The notes: generated by a model from the letters alone, not told the origin. Shown: positions 27,832 to 38,700, counted from the stretch's first letter. The stretch is DNA of 64,000 bases from Deltaproteobacteria bacterium (GCA_020632715.1 JACKFA010000001.1:1736001-1800000), one strand, 5' to 3'. Numbers and translations are program-made.

Positions 27832-28962
27832 TTGAAGAACGCGAGAGCTCGACTCCTCATTTCGGCGCGCATCGCCTCGGTGGGCGCGGCGCTCTGCCTC
27901 GCGGCCTCCCCGGCGATCGCCGCGGATCCGACCGACGTCCTCGTCGACCCGCCGACCCCGGCCGCGACCCCGGAGCCCGAGGGCTCGCCGGCGGCGGGCG
28001 CCGCGACGGTCACGTCGACGGACACGGTCACCGGGGAGACGCCAGCGTCTGGCAAGGACTGGTCGGCGTCCCTCACGGTCGAGACCTCGATCGGCCTCGG
28101 TACGTTCGTCAGCGAGCCGCAGCGCCAGTCCTCCGTGACGACCGCGTTCGTCCCGAGCTTCTCGTACAAGCTCGCGAAGGACCTCTCGATCCGCGCCGGC
28201 TTCTCGGTGGTCTGGTACAACGTGCTCGACTACGCGACGCCGCTCCCGGAGAACGAGTTCCTGATGTCGGACCTCGCCTTCACGCTGGCGCACGGCCGCA
28301 TCTGGAAGCACGACGACTCGGGCTTCACGCTCTCGGGGGCGCTCACGCTGTCGCTGCCGACGTCGCTCGCGAGCCAGTTCCAGAACCGCCTCTTCACGCT
28401 CGCGCCGAGCCTGTCGGCGCGCCTCCCGGTCGGGCCGGTGACGTTCGCCTACACCCTCGGCTTCGGGAAGTACTTCAACACGACGGCGAGCTCGACCGTG
28501 AACTGCGACGACTTCGACGACCCCGCCGAGTGCCGGCAGGGCCGCGAGGACAACCCCGACCAGGGGTACGAGAGCGAGCGGCGCGGCGCCGAGGTGTACC
28601 TGCCGGGCTCGGGCTCGAGCAGTTTCTACGTCCAGAACGGGCTCTCGGTTACTTGGGAGATCGTCGAGGGTTTGAACCTCGGCCTCGGCGTGACCATCTA
28701 CAACACGTTCGGAACGCGCTCCTTCGAGGTCGACGGTCTTTCCAGCGAGCACGCGACCTCGGGCCGGTCCCAGACGGACCGCCTCATCTCGTCACTCGAG
28801 CTCTCGTATGACGTCCTGAAGCAACTCACCGTCGGTGTGTCCCTCGTCACGGGGACCACGCAGCCCTTCGGCGAGCAAGGCAACGACCTCGTCATCTTCG
28901 ACTTCTCCCGCGCGTCCGACAACATCACGTCCCTCAACTTCTCGTTGACCGGCACGCTCTGA
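27832..28962 (+). CDS. Outer-membrane beta-barrel-like protein, function unknown
   Basis: The TTG start at 27832 follows GGGAG and opens a Sec signal peptide (MKNARARLL...AASPAIAA, cleavage near residue 30). The mature protein of about 345 residues shows alternating polar/hydrophobic strands with many aromatic residues (e.g. TFAYTLGFGKYF, VTWEIVEGLNLGLGVTIYNTFG). It ends in NFSLTGTL, as expected for a beta-barrel. A Pro/Ala linker follows the signal. I recognise no specific family. It lies just upstream of two large lipoprotein metalloproteases and may help place or partner them, which is inference from position only. Confidence 0.75.
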   Translation: MKNARARLLISARIASVGAALCLAASPAIAADPTDVLVDPPTPAATPEPEGSPAAGAATVTSTDTVTGETPASGKDWSASLTVETSIGLGTFVSEPQRQSSVTTAFVPSFSYKLAKDLSIRAGFSVVWYNVLDYATPLPENEFLMSDLAFTLAHGRIWKHDDSGFTLSGALTLSLPTSLASQFQNRLFTLAPSLSARLPVGPVTFAYTLGFGKYFNTTASSTVNCDDFDDPAECRQGREDNPDQGYESERRGAEVYLPGSGSSSFYVQNGLSVTWEIVEGLNLGLGVTIYNTFGTRSFEVDGLSSEHATSGRSQTDRLISSLELSYDVLKQLTVGVSLVTGTTQPFGEQGNDLVIFDFSRASDNITSLNFSLTGTL

Positions 28963-29047
28963 ACCTCGAGCGCGGCCGACCGACTCGGCCACGCCCACCT
29001 TGCCCTGGCCCTTGCCCTTTTCGTCGCTTCATCCGGAGGTCCCCAAA

Positions 29048-32000
29048 ATGAAGCTTGGTTCCTGGTCGCCCCCTGCACGACGCCTGCTCGCGGTCGTGGC
29101 CCTCGCGATGGCCACGTTCGCCGGTAGCTGCGTCGAAGACGTCGGTCTCGTCGACCGCACGAACTCCGACAAGATCGACAAGCGCCTGTTCGAAGGCGTG
29201 TGGCTGTACTCCGAGACCACGGTCGACGTGCCGTTCAGCTCGGCCATCAGCTTCGTCGGCGAGCAGCCGTTCCTCGGCGGGACGCGCAAGGTGGTGTTCG
29301 AGCTCCAGGAGAACTGGCTCGTCGCCTACCCGGTGACGGAGTCGATCCAGGGCTCGGAGGCGGACTGGAAGGTCCACAAGCTCCGCAAGTACTGGGATCC
29401 GAAGCATCGCGACGAGTTCGTCGAGATGTACCTCGGGCCGCCCGTCGCGCGCTGGCCGATCGAGAGCCACTTCGACGTGCAGCGCAGCTACAACTCCTAC
29501 AACGGCGCGCAGTCGAACGAGGTCGTCGAGAACACCTCCGACCGCCCGTGGTACGAGCGCGACTACGTGCGGGTGAGCTGGGCGAAGCAGGGCATCGGTG
29601 ACTTCTTCTTCGGCCTCCGTGGCGGCGTCGGCTCCGACAGCTACTACGTCGGCGAGGAGAAGCCGGGGAACCCGGACGAGCTGACGCTCGACTACGACGG
29701 CGGCTACTTCGACTTCGTCGTTCGCACGAACGCCGAGTCGGTGGGCCAGAGCCGCTGCTCGATCTTCGGGCTGTCGCCGTACGACTGCGCCAAGGCCGAG
29801 GTGAAGGTGCGGCACTCGTTCCGCCGCCTCGACCCGCGCCGCGATTACGAGCCGATCCGCTACCACAACGACGAGCACCAGGACCGCTTCGGCTTCTTCG
29901 CGACGGAGCGCCCCTTCTACGACCAGGACTGGGGCCCCTCCTACAAGGGCTCGGTGGCGTTCGCGAACCGCTGGAACCTCTGGCTCAACACCTACGACTT
30001 CAAGAAGCCGCTCGACGCCAACGGCCAGGAGATGACCGTCAGCTGCTTCGTCGACAAGGACTGCGACCGCGACGCGGGGCAGCGCTGCCAGAAGGAGGAC
30101 ACCTGGTTCGGTGACGGCTACTGCGCCATCCCGGTGGCGAAGCCGTACCGCCAGCGCGGGCTCCGGCCGATCATCTACCACCTCAACGAGGACTGGCACC
30201 CCGACTACCTCGAGTCGGCGTACGAGACGGCGGACCACTGGAGCGACGTCTTCAAGGAGGCCGTCGCCTGGATGTACTTCTACGAGGATCGCGGCATCGA
30301 GACGACGCGCACCTGCGAGACGCACTCGGACTGCACGCACGGTCTCACCAACGTGCTCGTCGACGAGCAGGTCTCGGTCATCGACAACGGCGTGCCGTGC
30401 CACGCCAACTCGGACTGCGGCGCCGGCACCTGCGACGCGGGCTTCTGCGCGGTCACGCGGGCCTGTAGCGCCTCGGCGCCCTGCGCGTCGGGCCAGACGT
30501 GCTCGGGCGGCGTGTGCCAGGAGGGCGGCCAGGCCGTCCTGAAGCGGCTCACGACGCAGACGCTCCACGGCTCGACCATCGTCTACGGCGGCGACGCCAC
30601 GATGACGACGCACGACAACTTCCCGGCGAGCGTCCGCTCGGCGCTCCCCTCCGGCTTCGCGTGGGTCCGCTTCGTCAACCTCGCGCCGAGCGCCGGCAGC
30701 CTCGGCGCGGTCGTGAACGGCACGCCCATCGCCGGCGGACAGTTCGACGCCTCGATGGACCTCGACCCGATCGATCCGGCGACGGCCAACTTCATGGCGG
30801 CCGCGGAGGCGGGCTCGGGCGTCGAGATCTCGGTCACCTCGGGCGGCAGCACGGTCGCCACGACGAGCGCCGACATCGTCGCGAACTCGCACTACCTCGT
30901 CATCTACAACGGCACGGACATCGTCGTCGCCGGCGCGAGCTTCAACCAGTCGCAGCGCGGCATCCGCTTCGTCCACGCGGCGAACGGCCAGGCGGGCCTC
31001 GACTTCGCGGTCGCCGGGATCAAGCACGGCGACAACGTCGAGTACCGTGGCGCGACCGAGTACGTCTCGAGCGCGGGCTCCGTCCAGCGCGCCACCGTCA
31101 CGGTCGGCGGCTCGCGCGGCGACGTGACCTGCTACCACTCCGACACGCTCGGCTACTGCGTCGGCTGGCCCCAGACGCTCACGGACGCCGACCGCGACCG
31201 CGTGCGGCAGATCAAGAGCGAGCTGCCCGAGATGTTCGTCATCTGCGAGAACAAGTTCGACGCGGTCGCCGCCTCCGAGACGTTCGCCAACGCCGACGAG
31301 CGCATGGCTCACCTCGGCGACGCCCGCTACACGCAGACGAACGGCTACAACCCCTGCGGTGACGCGACGCTCGTGCCGCACCCGGAGCTCGCCAAGAAGG
31401 GCGGCGACAACCGCTACTCCTTCTTCTACTGGATCAACGAGCCGCAGCGCAGCGGCCCGCTCGGCTACGGCCCGATGCAGGCCGATCCCGACTCGGGTCA
31501 GGTGCTGAACGCGAACGCCAACATCTACGGCGGCGCGATGCACACCTACGCGCAGTACGCGAAGGACCTCCTCGACCTCGTCAACGGCGACCTCGGCTCC
31601 GACGACGTCATCACCGGCAAGTGGATCCGCGAGTACCTCACCACGAAGGCGGAGGAGGAGAACGCCGAGACCGACTCGGTCTTCGGGGCGCTCAAGTCCG
31701 CGAAGCAGCCGTCGGCCACGCCGGGGGCCCCGTCGGCGGGCTTCGACCTCGACCCGAACGCCGCCATCGGCACGCCGCAGGACCAGCTCGACCCGGCGTT
31801 CGCGCGGGCCGAGATGATGGGCCTGAGGGCGCCGCACAAGCAGCCGCACGACTACGACTTCCCCGAGATCACCGAGTTCCTGCGGAACCCGCAGTACTAC
31901 AAGAGCACGGTGGAGACGCTCCTCCCGAAGGTCGACGCGTCGTACTTCCACAACCGCCTCGGGAAGATCAAGGGCACGTGGATCGAGGATCTCGCGATGA

Positions 32001-34312
32001 ACGACGAGATCATGAAGGCCGCGGAGCTCGTGGATCCGGACCACACCATGTCGGCGGGTGAGCTGCACGACGCCCTCTCCCCGACCGCCTGGTCGACGAA
32101 GTACGCGGTCGAGCAGGAGCGGCAGCGCCTCCTCACGTTCTCGAAGAACAACCTCTTCATGGCGGACTTCGTCGACGACGCCCTCTTCGGCCTCGCGAAG
32201 GAGATGAAGGCGCTCCAGGACGACCAGGGTTGGACCGACGAGCAGGTCCGGCTCGAGATCGGCAAGCGCATCCTGACGGGCGTCCTCGAGCACGAGGTCG
32301 GCCACACGATGGGCCTCCGCCACAACTTCTCGGGCTCGACGGACGTCTTCAACTTCCGCGACGAGTACTACCAGATCCGCGAGCGCGAGCTCATCCTCTG
32401 CCAGTCGGACTCGTGGTGCGACGACATCAACAACGAGACGTGCGCCATCCAGGCGTGCTCGGCCGACGGTGACTGCCTCGCCGGCACGCTCTGCAACGCC
32501 GGGTTCTGCTCGGCGCCCGCGGCGGACGGCACGTCGGCGCTCGTGCCGACCGGCACCTGCTCGATGCCGGTGCCGAACACGACGCCCTGCACGGCGTCGC
32601 GTCAGTGCGGCGACGGCAACGTCTGCCACGAGAACAAGTGCTACAGCCCGCGCCCGCAGCTCGTCCCGCGCGCGTTCCTGACGGACTACGAGAAGGCGAA
32701 CAAGCGCACGGAGTACCAGTACTCGACGGTCATGGACTACGGCGGTCGCATCAACAGCGACATCCACGGTCTCGGCAAGTACGACTACGCCGCGATCCGC
32801 TTCGGCTACGGCCGCCTCGTCGACACCTACGTCAACACCGACCGGGTGAAGGCGCGCATCGAGAACGCGGCGCAGGTCACGGGCAGCACGCCGGCGAACT
32901 ACTCCTTCTACAACCAGTCGCGCAGCTGGCCGACCCGCGGCACCGGCTTCTTCCACCCCTTCAACTACCTCTCGAACTACATCGGCGTGGAGGAGAACCT
33001 CGACCGCGTCCCGGTGCCGTACGACCAGGTCAAGTTCCAGGAGGAGATGTCGGTCAACGACGTGCGCGAGTACCTCGACGTCGCGTACATGCAGGTCCCC
33101 TACGCGTACTGCTCGGACGAGTACCGCGGCAACATGGGCTGCTACTACTTCGACCAGGGCATCGACATGGGCGAGATGGCGGCCGGCGCCACCGACATGC
33201 TCGAGCAGTACTACATCTTCGACGCGTTCAAGCGTGAGCGCCTGTTCTACGGCATGTACGGAAACCCGCTCGGCTACTACAGCCGCCTCATGGACCGCTA
33301 CCTGCGCGTCCTCGGCGACGTGGGCATGTACTTCGGGTTCTACGACATCCTCATCTTCCGCTACTCCTGGTACCAGGAGTGGAAGGACATGCCGCTCGGC
33401 GGCCGCGTCATGGAGCAGTCGGCGCTCGACGCGTTCGACCGCCTGACCGACGTCCTGGCCTCGCCGGCGCCGGGCTCCTACGCCTACGACGCCGACAACG
33501 ACGTCTACACCAACGTGAGCCTCCGCGAGGACGCCCCGGGCAGCGCGTTCAACGTGCCCTTCGGCGTCGGCCGCTTCCCGTACACGCAGTACGGGAGCGA
33601 CCTCGGCTACAACTACTGGGAGCACCCGCTCTGGTTCGGGAGCTTCTGGGAGAAGCTGGCCGCGCTCGTGACGCTCACGGACTCGACCGCCTACTTCGCG
33701 GACACCGCGGTCGGCGAGCAGCTGAACATCGGCGTCGGGACCTCCATCGGGTTCAACACCGTGTTCTCGCAGAAGCTCAACAACTTCCTCGGCGGCCTCG
33801 TCTCCGGAGACCTCGACTTCTACGCGGGTCGCCTGACGAACGGGAAGTACGTCCCGCCGAGCATCTCGCGGACGCGTCTCCAGGACACGCCCGTCGAGCC
33901 GACCCTCAACAACTTCACGCTGAAGCTCTACGCGGCGCTCTACGGCCTCGCGTTCCTGCCGGCGGGCTTCGACCCGCAGTTCATCGACCGGATGGCCGTG
34001 TTCCTCGAGGGCGAGGCCACCCAGTTCGCGGACGGCGCGTCGGCGCAGCTCCAGCAGTTCCGTTTCCAGGATCCGATCGGCGGCAAGACGTACATCGCGT
34101 ACGGCTCGAACTACGGCGCCTTTGGCGAGGCCAAGGTCGACGCGGCTGCCGAGCTCATCGTGAAGGCGCAGGACCTGGCCGATGACTGGAAGCTCGAGAC
34201 CGACCCCGTTCGGAAGGGCAAGCTGCAGCGCGAGCTCGGAGACGTCCGCGACGTCCTCGACGTGCTCCGCCAGCTGAACCACTTCTACGGGACCAGCACG
34301 CTGGGCTTCTAG
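29048..34312 (+). CDS. Giant zinc-metalloprotease-like lipoprotein 1 (1754 aa)
   Basis: GGAGG lies nine bases before the ATG at 29048. The signal peptide ends in a lipobox (FAGSC, C28). The zinc site HEVGHTMGLRH (H1082, E1083, H1086, H1092) and the Met-turn STVMDYGG (M1229) define a metzincin-type active site. The surrounding sequence recalls the DUF5117/DUF4953 group of bacterial zinc-dependent metalloproteases. Cys-rich inserts occur near residues 340-500 and again between the zinc site and the Met-turn (about 1115-1210). Such proteins are expected on the cell surface or outer membrane. The next gene is a paralogue only 13 bases away. The cleavage target is unknown; the upstream barrel protein may be a partner. 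Confidence 0.85.
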   Translation: MKLGSWSPPARRLLAVVALAMATFAGSCVEDVGLVDRTNSDKIDKRLFEGVWLYSETTVDVPFSSAISFVGEQPFLGGTRKVVFELQENWLVAYPVTESIQGSEADWKVHKLRKYWDPKHRDEFVEMYLGPPVARWPIESHFDVQRSYNSYNGAQSNEVVENTSDRPWYERDYVRVSWAKQGIGDFFFGLRGGVGSDSYYVGEEKPGNPDELTLDYDGGYFDFVVRTNAESVGQSRCSIFGLSPYDCAKAEVKVRHSFRRLDPRRDYEPIRYHNDEHQDRFGFFATERPFYDQDWGPSYKGSVAFANRWNLWLNTYDFKKPLDANGQEMTVSCFVDKDCDRDAGQRCQKEDTWFGDGYCAIPVAKPYRQRGLRPIIYHLNEDWHPDYLESAYETADHWSDVFKEAVAWMYFYEDRGIETTRTCETHSDCTHGLTNVLVDEQVSVIDNGVPCHANSDCGAGTCDAGFCAVTRACSASAPCASGQTCSGGVCQEGGQAVLKRLTTQTLHGSTIVYGGDATMTTHDNFPASVRSALPSGFAWVRFVNLAPSAGSLGAVVNGTPIAGGQFDASMDLDPIDPATANFMAAAEAGSGVEISVTSGGSTVATTSADIVANSHYLVIYNGTDIVVAGASFNQSQRGIRFVHAANGQAGLDFAVAGIKHGDNVEYRGATEYVSSAGSVQRATVTVGGSRGDVTCYHSDTLGYCVGWPQTLTDADRDRVRQIKSELPEMFVICENKFDAVAASETFANADERMAHLGDARYTQTNGYNPCGDATLVPHPELAKKGGDNRYSFFYWINEPQRSGPLGYGPMQADPDSGQVLNANANIYGGAMHTYAQYAKDLLDLVNGDLGSDDVITGKWIREYLTTKAEEENAETDSVFGALKSAKQPSATPGAPSAGFDLDPNAAIGTPQDQLDPAFARAEMMGLRAPHKQPHDYDFPEITEFLRNPQYYKSTVETLLPKVDASYFHNRLGKIKGTWIEDLAMNDEIMKAAELVDPDHTMSAGELHDALSPTAWSTKYAVEQERQRLLTFSKNNLFMADFVDDALFGLAKEMKALQDDQGWTDEQVRLEIGKRILTGVLEHEVGHTMGLRHNFSGSTDVFNFRDEYYQIRERELILCQSDSWCDDINNETCAIQACSADGDCLAGTLCNAGFCSAPAADGTSALVPTGTCSMPVPNTTPCTASRQCGDGNVCHENKCYSPRPQLVPRAFLTDYEKANKRTEYQYSTVMDYGGRINSDIHGLGKYDYAAIRFGYGRLVDTYVNTDRVKARIENAAQVTGSTPANYSFYNQSRSWPTRGTGFFHPFNYLSNYIGVEENLDRVPVPYDQVKFQEEMSVNDVREYLDVAYMQVPYAYCSDEYRGNMGCYYFDQGIDMGEMAAGATDMLEQYYIFDAFKRERLFYGMYGNPLGYYSRLMDRYLRVLGDVGMYFGFYDILIFRYSWYQEWKDMPLGGRVMEQSALDAFDRLTDVLASPAPGSYAYDADNDVYTNVSLREDAPGSAFNVPFGVGRFPYTQYGSDLGYNYWEHPLWFGSFWEKLAALVTLTDSTAYFADTAVGEQLNIGVGTSIGFNTVFSQKLNNFLGGLVSGDLDFYAGRLTNGKYVPPSISRTRLQDTPVEPTLNNFTLKLYAALYGLAFLPAGFDPQFIDRMAVFLEGEATQFADGASAQLQQFRFQDPIGGKTYIAYGSNYGAFGEAKVDAAAELIVKAQDLADDWKLETDPVRKGKLQRELGDVRDVLDVLRQLNHFYGTSTLGF

Positions 34313-34325
34313 GAGGATACGACCA

Positions 34326-37300
34326 ATGCGAGACAACACCATGATGAAGCGGATTCTCACGTTCTCGTCGGTCGTGCTCCTCGCGGCTGGCCTGTCCGGG
34401 GTGTCCGGCTGCGCCGACCCCGAGCAGATCGACCGCGTCCAGCCGGACCTCATCAAGAAGTCCGACCTCGACGGCGAGTGGTACGCGCTCGGTACGGTGC
34501 TCCGGGCGCCCTACGCGTCGCACTCGGTGTTCCCTGGCCTCCAGGGCAACCTCGACCGCGGCGTGTGGGAGATCGAGAAGAGCAACCTCTACTTCTACCG
34601 GACCTACGAGTTCGTGGAGGGGATCGAGTCGCAGGGCATCAAGGGCGACACGGACACCCCGCTCCTCGACAAGGACGGCAACCCCGTCACGTACCAGAAG
34701 ACGCTCCCCGACGGCACGGTCCACACCGTGACGCGCTACGTCTTCCGGTCGGCGCCGCTCAAGCGCTACGCGATCGAGGGCCACTACGACGTGCGGAAGT
34801 CCTACAACCCGCTCACGGGCAAGGAGTCCAACGTCCGCGTGGAGGACGGGAGCGAGAAGTACTGGTACCAGCGCGACTACATGCGCGTGGACTTCGGCGC
34901 GAACAGCACGATGAACTTCGGTGATATCGACTTCGGGTCGCAGGACACGACGATCTACGAGGGCGAGGAGGCGGCCGACGGCCTGCAGCTGCGGGTCGCC
35001 GAGGACGGCAAGTACCTCGACTTCGTGGTGCGCGGCTTCATGGAGGCCCCGCGGATCTGGTATGCCGGCTACGGCTGGGTCCCGCAGTGCCTCTTCTACG
35101 CGACGTACATGGGCTCCTACTCCGAGTGTGACGAGGAGGAGGTGCACATCCGGCAGTCGTTCATGAAGGTGCGCGACGACAACACGTACGTGCCGATGCA
35201 GTACGACGACAACATGCTCAACAAGTTCGGCTTCTACCGCTCCGAGCGGTCGAAGAACGACGAGCTCTTCGGGCAGACCTTCAGCGACACCATCCGCAAC
35301 ATCCGTCGCTTCCGCATCTGGAAGGAGTACGTGAAGAACGCGGACGGCACGCTGAACTACGGGGCGATGGAGCCGAACCCGGTCGTCTACTACCTCTCGG
35401 AGAACTTCCCGCGCGAGCTCATCAACGGCGCCATCGACCTCGCCGATCAGTGGAACGAGCCGCTGATGGAGACCGTCGAGGCGCGCATGGGCCGGCAGTA
35501 CAACGGCCGCATGTTCGTGCTGTGCGAGAACAGCCAGGCCGAGGCGGACGCCGCGAAGGCGGCCGATCCGAACGCGCGCCTCGCGTCGACGGACCCGCAG
35601 TACTGCAAGGACATGGACCAGCCGAAGTACTTCGGCGACCTCCGCTACAACCTCCTCGCGAGCGTCAACGACCCGGTCCAGTACGGCCTCTACGGCTACG
35701 GCCCGATGAACTCGGACCCGATCACCGGTGAGACCATCCACGCGAACGCCTTCAACTACACGGCGAACATGCGCCAGGGCGCGCGCACCGCGGTGGACAT
35801 GATCGAGTACGAGGCCGGCGTCCAGAACTTCCAGGACATCACCCAGGCCCGTCACATCACGACGGCGATCGGCGCGAAGGCGCTCCAGGGCACGCAGGCG
35901 CTCCCGCACGTCGGGATGGCGGCCGGCGGCATCTTCGGCGCGCCCCTCACCGAGGCCGCCGCGATGGCCGACATGGCGCTGTCGCCGGAGATCGCGACCG
36001 AGATCAGCACGAACGGGTTCGAGGAGGTCGACACGGACATCGCCACCGCGCGCATGAACCGCCTCCTCGGCACGAACCAGTTCGATCCGCTCTGGATGAA
36101 CGCCGACATGGCGGCCGTCGTCGGCATGCCGATCACGTCGCTCGACCAGGACTTCTCGAAGGGTGACGGCGGGCGCTTCCTCGAGAGCATCGTCCACCCG
36201 GCGAAGCTCGGCAGCGACTCGATCCTGACCTGGAAGATGAAGCAGGACATGGAGCGCGGGCAGCACGCGATCTGCATGAAGGAGTTCTTCGACGACTCGT
36301 TCCGCGGTCTCGCGCTCGAGTACAAGTTCGCGTACGACACCGCCGTCTGCACGGGCCTCAAGGCGCAGATGGACGCCGGCGCGGACTACGTCTTCGACTT
36401 CAAGGCCTTCAACGAGCCCGGCGTCTCCTGCACGTCCAACCCGAACGTCTGCGGCGCCAACCAGGTCTGCCAGTTCCTCGACCAGGGCGAGGTGCAGGGC
36501 AACTACTGCATGACGCCGTGCAGCGCGGGCGCCCTCCTCGACCAGCTCCGGAAGGAGATCCGGCGCGCGAACGAGATCAGCCAGTTCCAGTACTGGGATC
36601 CGAACGCGCTCTACACCGACACGAAGGACGCCCGCGTCTCCGCGAGCCAGATCGCGGCGCGCACGATCATCGAGGCGAAGCGCGAGGAGGTCTTCCTCGA
36701 GGTCTTCGACCGCATCTGGTCGACCGTGGCGATGCACGAGGTCGGGCACAACGTCGGCCTCCGCCACAACTTCGCGTCGTCGACGGACGCCCTCAACTAC
36801 TTCCCCGAGTACTGGAACCTGAAGGGGCGCGTGGAGAACGGCTCGTGGCAGCCGTACACGCTCTGGACGCCGGACACCGACGACCAGGTCAAGAACAAGC
36901 TCCGCGAGTACCAGCAGACCTCCATCATGGAGTACACGGGCGCGTTCAACGCCCGCTTCCAGGGGCTCGGCGAGTACGACCGCGCGGCCATCCTGCTCGG
37001 CTACGGCAACCTCGTGGAGGTCTTCGAGAACCCGCCGGCGTTCAGCCAGTGGGGGCAGTACCTCGCGGACCCGAGCGACAGCGATCCGACGCAGTTCTCG
37101 CTCGCCCAGCGTCGTGAGCAGCCGCTCGCGCGCGCCCTCCGCAAGGTCCACCACACGAACTACCCGAACGTCTTCGGATCGGTCGACAACATCGAGTCGC
37201 GGAAGCTCGTCGACGTGATGGAGCCGGCGGATATGTCGAAGCCGTGCGACTCGCACGACAACCCCTACGACTGGTCGGTGTGCGGTCAGGAGGGCTCCTT

Positions 37301-38693
37301 CTGCCAGCCGTTCCCGTCGGGCTTCTACTGCACGAAGCCGAGCGTGGTGGAGGTGCCGTTCCGGTTCTGCTCGGACGAGTACAACTGGACCTCGCCGACC
37401 TGCCAGACCTGGGACGAGGGCACGGACGTCTACGAGGTCGTCGAGAACTCCCTCGCGGACTACGAGGCGTACTGGCCGTTCCGCGCCTACAAGCGCGACA
37501 ACGACCTCTTCGAGCCGTCCTCGAGCTACTGGGGCAACGTCACGTACAACATGTACGGGTGGCGCAAGCAGTTCGAGCATTGGGCGTACGACTTCGCCCG
37601 GTACAACAACAAGGACTGGTGGGAGAACAAGTTCGGAGTGCCGTGGCACAAGGACGTCAACGGCGGGCTCGGCCAGACGCTCGCGATGATGGACCTGTTC
37701 AGCTACATGGCGAACATCTTCGGCCGTCCGAACGACTCGTACTACGGCTTCAACGAGCAGCGTAAGTTCTACGAGCCGGCCGTGGACAACGGGCGCAACA
37801 CCTACTGCAACCTCTTCCAGGTGCGCGAGGACCAGGGCGCGCGGCCGATGTACCCGAGCTACGACTTCTCGGGCTACCTCTACACGCCGGCTCGCGCGGG
37901 CACGTTCTACGATCGCCTCGCCGCCATGATGTTCATGACGTACCCGCGTACGATGACCACCATCGGTGTCGACCAGATCTTCAACCTGCGGAAGTTCCGC
38001 ATGAACTTCGCCACGATGTGGCCGCAGCGCATGCAGAACCTCCTGTCGGGCCTCCTCACGGGTGACCCGAACTTCTACGGCTGGTGCATCGAGCACAACA
38101 CGACGGCGACGCCGGCGGACGCGAACGTCTGCCAGGCCGATCCGGTCAGCGTGAAGCCGCGCCTCTGGTTCGGCACGAAGGAGGAGCTCGACGCGTACTA
38201 CGCGAACTGCAAGCCGCTGAACCCGGAGCCCGAGTACGACTTCCCGACGACGCAGTACCGCATCCCCGCGCTCGCGGCGATCTACGGCTACTCGTGGATG
38301 AGCAGCACCTTCGACCGCTCGTTCATCGATCGGAACCGCCTCTGGCTGAAGGGCGACGGCACGGACATCGTCCTGCCGCCGGGCTTCGAGACCGTCGAGT
38401 ACACGGACCCGTTCTCGGGCAAGACCTACGTCGCGAGCTACGATCCGGCGGAGGAGGACCCGACGACGTTCGTGTCGCCGCGTGAGGCGGTGCCGGACGC
38501 GGACTTCGAGAACGAGCAGCACGCGTACTGGTCGGCGGCCCGTCTCGTGACGACCGCGAACAAGGCGCTCGCCGCGTATGGCGGCAACCTGAGCGCGCTC
38601 AACGCCGACTACCAGTACAGCCTGCTGCAGCAGACGGTGGGTCGCCTCGAGATCCTCCGCGGTCTCTACTGGCTCTTCGACTTCGGCTTCTGA
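34326..38693 (+). CDS. Giant zinc-metalloprotease-like lipoprotein 2 (1455 aa)
   Basis: AGGAGG lies nine bases before the ATG. A lipobox ends the signal peptide (GVSGC, C29). The zinc site HEVGHNVGLRH (H804, E805, H808, H814) and the Met-turn TSIMEYTG (M868) are intact. It shares layout with its 1754-residue neighbour: matching starts (VD/VQ near residue 30, then a W-rich domain), RHNF-x-S-S/T-D after the zinc site, a GLG-(K/E)-YD segment after the Met-turn, and a related C-terminus (SFIDR, DPFSGKTY). It therefore arose by tandem duplication with strong divergence. It ends the locus and is followed by two GC-rich hairpins. Substrate unknown. Confidence 0.85.
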   Translation: MRDNTMMKRILTFSSVVLLAAGLSGVSGCADPEQIDRVQPDLIKKSDLDGEWYALGTVLRAPYASHSVFPGLQGNLDRGVWEIEKSNLYFYRTYEFVEGIESQGIKGDTDTPLLDKDGNPVTYQKTLPDGTVHTVTRYVFRSAPLKRYAIEGHYDVRKSYNPLTGKESNVRVEDGSEKYWYQRDYMRVDFGANSTMNFGDIDFGSQDTTIYEGEEAADGLQLRVAEDGKYLDFVVRGFMEAPRIWYAGYGWVPQCLFYATYMGSYSECDEEEVHIRQSFMKVRDDNTYVPMQYDDNMLNKFGFYRSERSKNDELFGQTFSDTIRNIRRFRIWKEYVKNADGTLNYGAMEPNPVVYYLSENFPRELINGAIDLADQWNEPLMETVEARMGRQYNGRMFVLCENSQAEADAAKAADPNARLASTDPQYCKDMDQPKYFGDLRYNLLASVNDPVQYGLYGYGPMNSDPITGETIHANAFNYTANMRQGARTAVDMIEYEAGVQNFQDITQARHITTAIGAKALQGTQALPHVGMAAGGIFGAPLTEAAAMADMALSPEIATEISTNGFEEVDTDIATARMNRLLGTNQFDPLWMNADMAAVVGMPITSLDQDFSKGDGGRFLESIVHPAKLGSDSILTWKMKQDMERGQHAICMKEFFDDSFRGLALEYKFAYDTAVCTGLKAQMDAGADYVFDFKAFNEPGVSCTSNPNVCGANQVCQFLDQGEVQGNYCMTPCSAGALLDQLRKEIRRANEISQFQYWDPNALYTDTKDARVSASQIAARTIIEAKREEVFLEVFDRIWSTVAMHEVGHNVGLRHNFASSTDALNYFPEYWNLKGRVENGSWQPYTLWTPDTDDQVKNKLREYQQTSIMEYTGAFNARFQGLGEYDRAAILLGYGNLVEVFENPPAFSQWGQYLADPSDSDPTQFSLAQRREQPLARALRKVHHTNYPNVFGSVDNIESRKLVDVMEPADMSKPCDSHDNPYDWSVCGQEGSFCQPFPSGFYCTKPSVVEVPFRFCSDEYNWTSPTCQTWDEGTDVYEVVENSLADYEAYWPFRAYKRDNDLFEPSSSYWGNVTYNMYGWRKQFEHWAYDFARYNNKDWWENKFGVPWHKDVNGGLGQTLAMMDLFSYMANIFGRPNDSYYGFNEQRKFYEPAVDNGRNTYCNLFQVREDQGARPMYPSYDFSGYLYTPARAGTFYDRLAAMMFMTYPRTMTTIGVDQIFNLRKFRMNFATMWPQRMQNLLSGLLTGDPNFYGWCIEHNTTATPADANVCQADPVSVKPRLWFGTKEELDAYYANCKPLNPEPEYDFPTTQYRIPALAAIYGYSWMSSTFDRSFIDRNRLWLKGDGTDIVLPPGFETVEYTDPFSGKTYVASYDPAEEDPTTFVSPREAVPDADFENEQHAYWSAARLVTTANKALAAYGGNLSALNADYQYSLLQQTVGRLEILRGLYWLFDFGF

Positions 38694-38700
38694 TCGGCGT

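Noticed and set aside
28934..34456. 1840-codon open frame on the minus strand opposite the first metalloprotease
   Set aside because: The plus-strand gene has a ribosome site, signal peptide and zinc motif. The opposite frame is Arg/Val/Asp/Glu-rich, lacks any motif, and arises because codons ending in G/C leave few stops on the other strand.
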